Origin: Sedimenticola selenatireducens
GTDB taxonomy: Bacteria > Pseudomonadota > Gammaproteobacteria > Chromatiales > Chromatiaceae
Direction: 5' to 3'
Assembly: GCF_007625115.1 (NCBI RefSeq)
Contig: NZ_VMNH01000030.1
Span: 1 to 64,000, forward strand
DNA length: 64,000 bases
Shown here: positions 8,919 to 16,220 of the stretch, piece after piece
How the letters are laid out: the number at the start of each line of letters is the position of its first letter
How positions within the stretch are numbered: position 1 is the stretch's first letter
Position numbers and translations under genes: made by a program
The notes under the pieces: model-generated
Database searches by the model: none
What the model was told of the DNA's origin: nothing
What the model saw: only the letters and a program-made list of their open reading frames with translations

Positions 8919-9340
8919 AATCTCAGCGCCTGATTGTTCATCGCTGCTTTTTGCATGTCCTGATGGCCTATGCAGGGGACAGGTATTTGCTGGGCCCACA
9001 GGTGGGTGCTGACGGCCATCTGGATGAAGAGATACGGGTAGGTAAATGGCCATAGGACGAACATATGGGTTTTTGCGTTCGCGGTATTATCAATGGTGTT
9101 GTACATCGGGTGCCAGACTACCAGTTGCCGAAGTACTTTGATGTTCAGTGTAACGCCGATGGCCAGGTATCCAATTAGCAGCAGGATAAACAGCCCCGGA
9201 AGGTTCGTTCCGGCTATGAACTCTATGGCTCCCATTATCAGCCACAAGCCAGTGAGGGCAAGCCAGGCCAGTCCATAGAATAGCCAGGCCTTTCTTAATG
9301 GCATACTGGGCGTACTGTACGCATCAATATTATTGTCCAT
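8870..9340 (-). CDS. Small multi-pass inner-membrane protein
   Basis: A 156-residue protein with at least three hydrophobic segments (around residues 18-42, 48-72 and 95-112: AWLFYGLAWLALTGLWLIMG, LFILLLIGYLAIGVTLN, MFVLWPFTYPYLFIQM). The C-terminal ~40 residues are non-hydrophobic and overlap the small gene at 8691 in a different frame, so the true end may be shifted by a frameshift. It is the last clear gene on the transfer-operon side; its position behind the OmpA-like gene suggests an accessory mating-pair function, but no family was recognised. Confidence 0.55.
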   Translation of the reverse strand: MDNNIDAYSTPSMPLRKAWLFYGLAWLALTGLWLIMGAIEFIAGTNLPGLFILLLIGYLAIGVTLNIKVLRQLVVWHPMYNTIDNTANAKTHMFVLWPFTYPYLFIQMAVSTHLWAQQIPVPCIGHQDMQKAAMNNQALRLWNLNRLILLPYEWSK

Positions 9341-9401
9341 AGTTCCTTTTCTTTTTGTTGGTACGTACTTCTTGATATTGTTGGTTTAGGGTTCCACTGC
9401 C

Positions 9402-10094
9402 CTAGGCTCTGGGTGCAAGGATCTGAATCTCTACCCGACGATTGATACTCCTGCCGCTGACTGTAGTGTTATCAGCCACGGGGCTTGTCTCACCATAGCC
9501 CTGTGTAAATATGCGGCGGGGGTCTACACGCTGGCTCTCAAGATATCGTGCTACAGAGGAGGCCCTTTTTTCGGACAGCTGCTGATTGTATTCCCGACTC
9601 CCAGTACTGTCTGTGTGCCCCGCTACCTCGATATTCGAGCGATTGAACTTCTCTAACACGATGCCGACTGAATCGAGAACCGGGTAAAATGCTTGTTTTA
9701 CTTCAGTTCTATTCGTGTCGAAGGTGATGTTGCCAGGCATATTGAGCGTTATGTGTTCACCCTGACGGGTTACACTGACCCCGGTTCCCTCTAGGGCTCG
9801 CCTTAATTCGGCTTCCTGCTGATCCATGTAGTAACCAATACCGCCGCCGGCGGCGCCACCCAGGGCAGCCCCGACAAGCGCCCCTTTGCCCCGATCTTTT
9901 TTATTAACCAGGGCACCAATAATGCCCCCAGCAACAGCGCCGATCCCGGCCCCTTTTGCGGTATTACTGGTTTTGGTTTCCCGCGTGTAAGGATCGGTGG
10001 TCGTACAACCACCGATTAAGAATGCAATCATCAAGGGTGCTATAAGTCGATTAGGCTGCAAAATCCTTGTCTCCCGTGCTAGGTTATCTCTCAT
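9402..10094 (-). CDS. OmpA-family outer-membrane lipoprotein
   Basis: The 230-residue protein has a lipoprotein signal ending in the lipobox LIGGC (about residue 30), a glycine-zipper segment (GAGIGAVAGGIIGALV and GALVGAALGGAAGGGIGYY, residues 48-85) and a C-terminal OmpA/MotB peptidoglycan-binding domain (NRSNIEVAGHTDSTGS, LSEKRASSVARYLES, GYGETSPVADN, NRRVEI). It is built like YiaD-type proteins and like the OmpA-like lipoproteins found at the end of some P-type transfer operons. It would anchor the mating apparatus or the envelope to peptidoglycan. It starts two bases after the XRE gene, so it is probably in the trb transcript. Confidence 0.88.
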   Translation of the reverse strand: MRDNLARETRILQPNRLIAPLMIAFLIGGCTTTDPYTRETKTSNTAKGAGIGAVAGGIIGALVNKKDRGKGALVGAALGGAAGGGIGYYMDQQEAELRRALEGTGVSVTRQGEHITLNMPGNITFDTNRTEVKQAFYPVLDSVGIVLEKFNRSNIEVAGHTDSTGSREYNQQLSEKRASSVARYLESQRVDPRRIFTQGYGETSPVADNTTVSGRSINRRVEIQILAPRA

Positions 10095-10096
10095 CG

Positions 10097-10582
10097 TTAA
10101 TGATCTAGTGGCTCTTTATTAGCAAAGCCATCTCCAAATTGCAGCCAGGCGGGATTGACATTCAAAGCCACAGCTATTGCGCTGAGAACGCGGGGCCTTG
10201 TGCTGTGTCCATTCTCAATCTTTTGGATGACGGCCTGATTGGTTCCCGCCATGGCGGCTAGGTTTGATTGAGTAAATCCAACGCCTTCACGTAGTCGCCT
10301 AACTCGTACTCCAAGGCCTTTTTCCGCCGCCAGATAAAGAGCTGTTCTCGCCTTGGCCATATCATTTTTCACATAATGCTGTTCAAGCCTCGATGCACAA
10401 CGTTCCAGAGCCCTGAGGGCGTTTTTTATGCCTGGATCATCCAATGACTCCAATCTTTCAGCGGTCATTTGCAGTGTTTCGATGGCGTCATCGATACCTT
10501 GTTCTATATCGCAAGTTATCAACTGATTGATGGTGTGTTTCACTTGCTGTGTGTCATTGCTCTTATCCATGTGTTTCAACAC
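10097..10582 (-). CDS. XRE-family transcriptional regulator
   Basis: The 161-residue protein has a C-terminal Cro/C1-type helix-turn-helix (VRRLREGVGFTQSNLAAMAGTNQAVIQKIENG, residues ~95-130) after a ~90-residue helical N-terminal part without recognised family. It overlaps the csrA gene upstream if the ATG at 10582 is used; the ATG at 10570 (MDKSND) is an alternative that avoids this. Being located in the tail of the trb operon it is a plausible feedback regulator of transfer. Confidence 0.75.
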   Translation of the reverse strand: MLKHMDKSNDTQQVKHTINQLITCDIEQGIDDAIETLQMTAERLESLDDPGIKNALRALERCASRLEQHYVKNDMAKARTALYLAAEKGLGVRVRRLREGVGFTQSNLAAMAGTNQAVIQKIENGHSTRPRVLSAIAVALNVNPAWLQFGDGFANKEPLDH

Positions 10583-10773
10583 TCCGTGTTCACCGATCTT
10601 TTCTTTGAATGAGCTTGGTTTAGCAATTCTTCACGTGCGACTGGGGTTTCTCTTGGTGCCGTGATACCGATCTTCACTGTTTGTCCGGTCACCTGCAGAA
10701 CGGTCACGATCACATCGTTGCCGATGTGAATCTCCCGCTCGCCTGGCATTGGAGTTCTATTTAAAATCAACAT
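10576..10773 (-). CDS. csrA: CsrA/RsmA-family RNA-binding regulator
   Basis: The 65-residue protein reads MLILNRTPMPGEREIHIGND and continues IVTVLQVTGQTVKIGITAPRE and VAREELLNQ, the full CsrA strand order. Key RNA-contacting positions are kept: Leu4 and Arg6 in the first strand and the Arg of the VAREE motif (Arg47, equivalent to Arg44 of E. coli CsrA); a three-residue insertion lies in the first loop and the usual His before that Arg is Ala. CsrA binds GGA motifs in mRNA leaders. Placement nine bases behind trbI, inside the transfer transcript, implies post-transcriptional control of plasmid or host genes. Confidence 0.85.
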   Translation of the reverse strand: MLILNRTPMPGEREIHIGNDVIVTVLQVTGQTVKIGITAPRETPVAREELLNQAHSKKRSVNTEC

Positions 10774-10782
10774 TGTCTTTCC

Positions 10783-12015
10783 TTAGCCTGAATACGGCTC
10801 TCTAAACTGAATGTCCTTATTCACAAACACGTTAAATCGATAGCCCGGTCTGACCTTGATGGTGGGTTGCAGGTTGAGGTTCTTTCGTAGTAGCCGATCC
10901 GAAGTTTGTGACATTTCCCGCGCAATGGCTGTTTGTGCGTTTTCTTCGTTTTGGTTCTTGCTGCTGTCTTCACTGGCAATGGCGTACCCAGCACCGATAA
11001 CAGACATCAGCAAGGCGGAGCCAAAGATCCGAAAATAGTGGTGGTCCACTTGGTCATTGAACCCGGCATAGCCGGCCATGTCATTACCCGGCATGGTGCC
11101 CAGTTCCAGAGCCGAGGCATCGGGAAACACCAAGCGTTTCCAGACCACCAAGGCACGATCCTGTCCATAGGAAACATGGCTGTCATAGGTGCCGACCAGC
11201 CGGGTACCCTGGGGGATTATCAAATAGCGGCCCGTGGCCGTGTCATAAACGTTTTGAGATACTTGGGCAATGATTTCACCCGGCAGATCGGAGTTAAGCC
11301 CGGATATCATCGAGGCGGGTATCACGGTGCCGCTACGAATCAGCAACTGCGACAGCGCCTTGTCCCTGCCGTTCAGCAGCTGGGTTTTAGGAATCTGGCG
11401 ATTCAGAAAGGCGTTTTTGCCCTCTTGGTTGTTCGGGTCCGCTGGATCAAGCCCGGCACCGCCGGCGGCGGTGGCCCCCAAGCCGGCTCGCGCCAGGGCC
11501 GCCTCATAGGCGGCTTGGCGAGGGTCTACATTCCGGACGCTGTTACTGCTTGATGCGGTATCCAACTCTCGCGTAAATGAAACCTCTGTCGGCGCTTCCA
11601 ACGCGCCATATTTCATCTGCAGGCGCTTTTGCGCCTGGCGTTCACGCTCTTGCTCTAACAGGCTCGGATTATGATGCCGCGGTGGTGCGGGTGGTGTTGC
11701 CTGCTGTGCAGAGGCCGGCACGTCGGTTTTTGGCGCGGATGGCCCTTCTTCCTTAGGTCCGGGTATCTCCGCTCCTGTGTAAGGACCAGTCATCTTACCC
11801 GGTGCCGTGGTGTCGGCGGTACGCCTCACCTCGCTACTCTTTTCTTCCAGGGACATCGTCTTACTTCGCTGATTCATGGAGTAGGCCAGCATCACCACAA
11901 TCAAGGAGCCGATACCGATAGCGATATAGAGCGGGAGCTTATTGAGGCGTCTAATCCCGGTGGGTTTAGGCCGGAGAGATATTCCTGCCGGCGTCTCTTC
12001 TGCCGCCATACTCAT
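10783..12015 (-). CDS. trbI: TrbI, VirB10-like T4SS channel protein
   Basis: The 410-residue protein has a short cytoplasmic N-terminus, one membrane helix (LPLYIAIGIGSLIVVMLAYS, residues 28-47), a proline-rich periplasmic spacer (QQATPPAPPRHHNP) and a conserved C-terminal beta-barrel domain (IRSGTVIPASMISGLNSDLP, YLIIPQGTRLVGTYDS, GYAGFNDQVDHHYFRIFGSALLMS). VirB10 proteins span both membranes and gate the core complex. Its ATG overlaps the trbH stop by one base, and trbH ends with GGAGGT, which serves as ribosome binding site. Confidence 0.95.
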   Translation of the reverse strand: MSMAAEETPAGISLRPKPTGIRRLNKLPLYIAIGIGSLIVVMLAYSMNQRSKTMSLEEKSSEVRRTADTTAPGKMTGPYTGAEIPGPKEEGPSAPKTDVPASAQQATPPAPPRHHNPSLLEQERERQAQKRLQMKYGALEAPTEVSFTRELDTASSSNSVRNVDPRQAAYEAALARAGLGATAAGGAGLDPADPNNQEGKNAFLNRQIPKTQLLNGRDKALSQLLIRSGTVIPASMISGLNSDLPGEIIAQVSQNVYDTATGRYLIIPQGTRLVGTYDSHVSYGQDRALVVWKRLVFPDASALELGTMPGNDMAGYAGFNDQVDHHYFRIFGSALLMSVIGAGYAIASEDSSKNQNEENAQTAIAREMSQTSDRLLRKNLNLQPTIKVRPGYRFNVFVNKDIQFREPYSG

Positions 12016-12446
12016 TACTCACCTCCTTTCGAGGTTAGTTGAGTAAACCGGCTATTGGGGGTCATTCCCTCCGTGGTCAGCCGATAGGAGCGGTTGATAA
12101 TGTTTTTATCGACCACCAGCGATACCAAGACGCCCTTCTTACCGATATTATCAGTCCGGACTTCCAGAGTTGTCCCGCGAAGCTCCTCCGCTTCACTGAA
12201 TGATGAAACCCCGTAGCCTTTCTTCCGTAACGCCTCAGCGAGGGCTTGACCAATTGCGCCCTGCCCTTTCAAAACAAACACCGTGGATACGTTAAACTGT
12301 GTGGCGATCAGCGCCGACCAGTCTTTCGCTATGGTTGAGGCATTGCCGGCTTCGACCTTCGCCAGGTCGTCCCGGATGGCGACGGATTGGCAGCCCACCA
12401 TAAACAGCGCGACCAGACTAATCCCTAGCATGGCGACTTTATTCAT
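12015..12446 (-). CDS. trbH: TrbH, T4SS lipoprotein
   Basis: A 143-residue lipoprotein with a signal ending in MVGCQS (cysteine at residue 19), followed by a mixed region (TIAKDWSALIATQFNVSTVFVL). It is in the VirB7-like position between TrbG and TrbI. TrbH of IncP and Ti plasmids is an outer-membrane lipoprotein of the core complex; sequence is poorly conserved and the call leans on gene order. It overlaps trbG by ATGA. Confidence 0.85.
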   Translation of the reverse strand: MNKVAMLGISLVALFMVGCQSVAIRDDLAKVEAGNASTIAKDWSALIATQFNVSTVFVLKGQGAIGQALAEALRKKGYGVSSFSEAEELRGTTLEVRTDNIGKKGVLVSLVVDKNIINRSYRLTTEGMTPNSRFTQLTSKGGE

Positions 12447-13270
12447 CCCTCTGTCCTCTTGATCGTGATTTTCTGCTGTTCAGACCCCACACCGGAAATC
12501 AGCACCGCCTCATCAAACAGACTGTCCACGACGAAGCGTTCCCCATGCATGCGGTAGTTCACCAGGCGATCCTGTTTCCCGTCCTTGACCAACAGGATCG
12601 GTGCGTCTCGGAATTTTGATTCCCTCGGGAGATCGATATAGGTATGAGTACCGTCATCGAAGACGCGGACCGGTCGCCAGTGGCTATCCCCTTCAATCGT
12701 ATATTTGAAATTGAGGTCTTCAATGTGCATACCGATCTGTGGCATGGTTTCGAGTTTTTCCTTTTGTTCTAGCTCCTTTTGCTGGACGGCATATTGCGCC
12801 CAGGCCCGCTCTTGATCCTCCGGATACTCAAAGGCGACCTGTGGCATCCAGCTCTTTTTGTCGGACACCAGGCGCAAGTGATACGTCCGACGGTCCGTGG
12901 TGATGAGCAGTGTCGTTTCAAGATTAGCTTCTAGCGGCTTAACGATCGCGTGGGTGGTGGGCGCGATCTCCGGCCCGGAACTTGCCGGCGATATCTTCCA
13001 GCGTACTGTATCGCCCAGACGGACATGCTTGACCGTTTCCCCCGGCTGCAGGGCGATATCGCAGAGCCTCAGTGGGGCGCAGACGATGGTTGGCAGGGAT
13101 TCACCGTAAGGAAATATGACAGTGCCGTTATCCGCCTTTTTGGGCGTGATTGGATGCTTCATCCAAGCCGCCGCCAGTTTCAGCGCCTCCTTATCTTTGG
13201 GTTCCAGGCTGGTGCCGGATACCGTGCAGGCGAGGGCCATGAGCGCGGCCAGTGCGAATGTCCGTTTCAT
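12443..13270 (-). CDS. trbG: TrbG, VirB9-like T4SS protein
   Basis: The 275-residue protein has a signal peptide (MKRTFALAALMALACTVSG) and the VirB9 pattern: FPYGESLPTIVCAPLRLCDIALQPGE in the N-terminal domain and the C-terminal motif KYTIEGDSHWRPVRVFDDG with THTYIDLP. VirB9 pairs with VirB7 and VirB10 in the outer-membrane core ring. Its start overlaps the trbF stop by four bases. Confidence 0.95.
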   Translation of the reverse strand: MKRTFALAALMALACTVSGTSLEPKDKEALKLAAAWMKHPITPKKADNGTVIFPYGESLPTIVCAPLRLCDIALQPGETVKHVRLGDTVRWKISPASSGPEIAPTTHAIVKPLEANLETTLLITTDRRTYHLRLVSDKKSWMPQVAFEYPEDQERAWAQYAVQQKELEQKEKLETMPQIGMHIEDLNFKYTIEGDSHWRPVRVFDDGTHTYIDLPRESKFRDAPILLVKDGKQDRLVNYRMHGERFVVDSLFDEAVLISGVGSEQQKITIKRTEG

Positions 13271-13950
13271 TGGTGATCTCCTTGAGTGTTCAATATTTCA
13301 GACCAAGACAGCTCATCAACGAACAACCCGACCGGGTTGGTGCTGAGTTGATCCGCATTGTCTGCTTGATGGGTATAAGAAAGTTTCATAGCGCTTTGAT
13401 AGAATTGGATGCGCAGTATCTTGCCTTTGCGCGAGCGTGTGGTTTCGGTCCATTCGGCTTGCCAAATGTCCTCACCGATTCTGAGCAGCGATGTGACCTC
13501 GACATTCACCAGTTCCGATTGTGCTCGCTTGAACGGGTCGCTCTTCTGGTAATACTCATTGAGCGTCATGTAGGCGGCAGAGGCCGTGGACAGATGCGCG
13601 TAAAGATCGAATGCACGGTTCTTTTGAACCATGACATCCATGGTAATATTGCGCCAATTCTCAACAAACCGGGCCAGCAGTGCCTTGGTGACGCGGGGAT
13701 CAATCTTGCTGCCCTCCGTCGCTGGTCCGACCGCATGGGCACGGCCCAGCTGATCCACCTCGACGATATAGGGAATGAACTTGGATTGTTGTGCCAGGTA
13801 GAGCGCCCCACTCACCGAGATAATCGCCAACAGCATGGCGAAAAGCGCAATTACGCGCCAGGTAGCCGCTTGTGATATGTAGCTGCCGTAACGCTCATTC
13901 CACTCACGTCTGGCGTTCAGGTATGGGTTGTTGATTTCTGTGGTGGACAT
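13267..13950 (-). CDS. trbF: TrbF, VirB8-like T4SS protein
   Basis: A 227-residue protein with a short cytoplasmic N-terminus, one membrane helix (VIALFAMLLAIISVSGALYLA, residues 29-49) and a periplasmic VirB8 domain (FIPYIVEVDQLGRAHAVGPA, IQFYQSAMKLSY). VirB8 proteins nucleate assembly of the inner-membrane platform. It lies six bases behind trbL in the operon. Confidence 0.94.
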   Translation of the reverse strand: MSTTEINNPYLNARREWNERYGSYISQAATWRVIALFAMLLAIISVSGALYLAQQSKFIPYIVEVDQLGRAHAVGPATEGSKIDPRVTKALLARFVENWRNITMDVMVQKNRAFDLYAHLSTASAAYMTLNEYYQKSDPFKRAQSELVNVEVTSLLRIGEDIWQAEWTETTRSRKGKILRIQFYQSAMKLSYTHQADNADQLSTNPVGLFVDELSWSEILNTQGDHQ

Positions 13951-13956
13951 GTTCCG

Positions 13957-15168
13957 TTATCCTTTCTCGATGCTGTTGCTATTGCCTGCCTTCAACTCTT
14001 TCTCAGCGGCTTTCATGGCATCCGCCATACGATGACTCATGCCGCTTTTCGGCCCAGCCATGGAGCCACGCCGTACCGATTCTCCTCCCTGCTCTTTCAT
14101 GGAAGAGACCAGGTTGGAGACGGCTTGCCGCCCTACCCCGCTCATACCTGTGGCACCTTGCGTTTGGGCGAGTTGTACAGCGTTCTTGACCGCCGCCGCA
14201 CCGCCAGCCAAGCCAATACCCGCCGCTACCGCGCCGGCACCGGCTCCCGCAACGCCTCTTGCTACCTGCCCGGAGGAGCGCATTAGGCTATCGCCGGTAC
14301 TGAAGGACAGTCCCGATACCAGGTTTTGGAAGATGGTTGGGATCTCGGCCACCAGAGCCAACAGAACCACCGAAACACCGATGGCCACCAACACCTGGTT
14401 ATCGGTATTGCTCCAGTTGGCCACCCAGCCATTTACGAAGGATTGACCGATGCCGATAATCAAAATGATGACGAAATATTTCAGGCCCACGCTGAAGGCG
14501 TAGATGAAATATTTCAGTGCATGCTCCGAGGTAAAGCGGCTGGCCCCGAAGCCGAGCAGGATCATGCCGGCATACAGGGTGATCCAGATCTCCACCAGCA
14601 CCATGAGCAGTTTGGCGGCGATCAGTGCAAAAACGATGGCGACGACACCACCTGCCAGGATCAAGCCTAACGAATCGGTGGTGTTGTCCCAAAATGAGAT
14701 TGTGGACCACATTTTCTTTGCCAGTGAAACCCCCGAATCAAACACATCTGAGGGAGAGACTGTGCCCATACCGCCACCGTCTATACTGGCTTGTCCGCCC
14801 AGCTGGCCCAGTGAGGCCACGATATCTTTTGCCCACTGTCCGCCGAACTGCAGCAGGGTCAAAAACCATCCAATAAAGATCACCCGATAGGTGATCTCCG
14901 CCAGCACTTCGCCCAGTTCAGGGTCACGTAGGGCCAGGGTGATCCCGGTCCAGACTATCTCAAGTAGGGCCAAGGCAAAGAACAGCCAGAGGGCTGCATT
15001 GCTAATAACAGTGCTCCAACTGGCGGCGGCGGTTTTGTATTGTAGGGCGACGGTATCGAGTAGATTGTTTTCAGCGATCTGGCTCAAGGCAATGTTGGGG
15101 AGTACCGCCGCGAGCAATAATCCTATCAGCAAGAAATAACGGTATAAATGGTGTACGTTCCGTGTCAT
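13957..15168 (-). CDS. trbL: TrbL, VirB6-like polytopic T4SS protein
   Basis: The 403-residue product has a signal or first membrane helix (YFLLIGLLLAAVLPNIALS), then five or more hydrophobic segments (AALWLFFALALLEIVWTGITLAL cut into conserved pieces, VVAIVFALIAAKLLMVLVEI, YAGMILLGFG, VGLKYFVIILIIGIG, VAIGVSVVLLALVAEIPTIF) and a Gly/Ala/Ser-rich C-terminal cytoplasmic tail. VirB6-type proteins form part of the inner-membrane channel. Order TrbJ-TrbK-TrbL-TrbF agrees with Ti plasmids. Confidence 0.93.
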   Translation of the reverse strand: MTRNVHHLYRYFLLIGLLLAAVLPNIALSQIAENNLLDTVALQYKTAAASWSTVISNAALWLFFALALLEIVWTGITLALRDPELGEVLAEITYRVIFIGWFLTLLQFGGQWAKDIVASLGQLGGQASIDGGGMGTVSPSDVFDSGVSLAKKMWSTISFWDNTTDSLGLILAGGVVAIVFALIAAKLLMVLVEIWITLYAGMILLGFGASRFTSEHALKYFIYAFSVGLKYFVIILIIGIGQSFVNGWVANWSNTDNQVLVAIGVSVVLLALVAEIPTIFQNLVSGLSFSTGDSLMRSSGQVARGVAGAGAGAVAAGIGLAGGAAAVKNAVQLAQTQGATGMSGVGRQAVSNLVSSMKEQGGESVRRGSMAGPKSGMSHRMADAMKAAEKELKAGNSNSIEKG

Positions 15169-15215
15169 TGAAAGTCCTTTTATTCACGCATGAAGTATTT
15201 TGGCTGGGTAGAACT

Positions 15216-15416
15216 TTAAAAGTCTTTTGAATCAAACTTCTTTCCATCGCCCACGATAGTTCCGCCGGTATCTTTTTGGATCTTCGGTGGTTCTTGCTTC
15301 TCCTCCCTGACGGTCACATCGATCTTGCCGTCCACATGGACCGATGCCTCGGGGTTACTATCGCAACCGGCTGTCAACAATAAGGAGAGAAGCAGTAAGC
15401 CGTAGGATTTTTTCAT
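15216..15416 (-). CDS. trbK: TrbK-like entry-exclusion lipoprotein
   Basis: A 66-residue lipoprotein with a classical signal and lipobox (LLLLSLLLTAGC) and a short acidic/basic periplasmic stretch. Its place between trbJ and trbL and its size fit TrbK, which blocks mating into cells already holding the plasmid. Its last ~16 residues, GGTIVGDGKKFDSKDF, match the end of the upstream TrbJ (GTIVGDGAQFGPSSF), an unusual feature reported separately. Confidence 0.8.
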   Translation of the reverse strand: MKKSYGLLLLSLLLTAGCDSNPEASVHVDGKIDVTVREEKQEPPKIQKDTGGTIVGDGKKFDSKDF

Positions 15417-15428
15417 GGTTGCTCCCCT

Positions 15429-16220
15429 TTAAAAGCTACTAGGACCGAACTGTGCTCCGTCACCTACGATAGTGCCGGTCGGCCCACCGTAAAATTTTTC
15501 GGTTCGGGCTTGGCGGGCGGCATCCTTACTGGCTTCGCCGGCCAGGTAATTGCCCTGCAGCTGGATTTGCGACATCACCAGCTCGCGTAGCTTCTGGTTT
15601 TGCCGGACTTGCTGCATGGATATCTGGTTGCCAACCTGTAGGGCCCGCATCCTGCCTGTGGCGGTTTGCGACATGTTTTCCAGCTGGTTCAAGGTGGCCT
15701 CCTCAGAACTGAATTGGCTGGCCTGAAGGTTGGCGGACTTCAGGGCACCGTGAATGCCGTCGCGCTGGGTGGTGTACCAGACCTTGTAATCGGCGCGATA
15801 GCTGCTTGGACCATAGGATGAGGCCACATAATTGTTGTAACCCTGGAACCGGCTACTGAATTGGGCGTCGAGGTTGCTCATGCTGTATGCAATAGCTTGC
15901 CCCTGCTGAACCACGGCGGCGAGTTGCTGCAGCTCCGGAAACACATTGCCCCAAACCTGATTGGTCAGGGTGCCTGTGTTATCGAGCATGTTTTGATACA
16001 TGCTCAGCTGGTTGGCGATCATGGAAATCTGATTGTTGATCTGATCGACCATCTTGGCGACTTGGGTCACCTCCTCGCCATAGATCCCCACCAGTTCGGC
16101 ATTGTTGGCGATCTGGGTGATTTCCAACGCCCCGCCAGAGAGTCCACCACCACCGGCATAGGCCGCCGGCTGGATCAAGGCACCGATCAGTAATACGCTC
16201 GCTAATTGATGCGATTTCAT
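15429..16220 (-). CDS. trbJ: TrbJ, VirB5-like T4SS protein
   Basis: The 263-residue protein starts at 16220 (MKSHQLASVLLIGALIQPAAYA signal in two parts: MKSHQLASVLL and IGALIQPAAYA), overlapping the trbE stop by ATGA; an upstream start lies inside trbE and lacks a signal, so it was rejected. The mature part is helical with the TrbJ signature (EITQIANNAELVGIYGEEV, VDQINNQISMIANQLSMYQN, TGTLTNQVWGN). VirB5-like proteins sit at the pilus tip. The C-terminus GTIVGDGAQFGPSSF resembles that of the following lipoprotein. Confidence 0.92.
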   Translation of the reverse strand: MKSHQLASVLLIGALIQPAAYAGGGGLSGGALEITQIANNAELVGIYGEEVTQVAKMVDQINNQISMIANQLSMYQNMLDNTGTLTNQVWGNVFPELQQLAAVVQQGQAIAYSMSNLDAQFSSRFQGYNNYVASSYGPSSYRADYKVWYTTQRDGIHGALKSANLQASQFSSEEATLNQLENMSQTATGRMRALQVGNQISMQQVRQNQKLRELVMSQIQLQGNYLAGEASKDAARQARTEKFYGGPTGTIVGDGAQFGPSSF

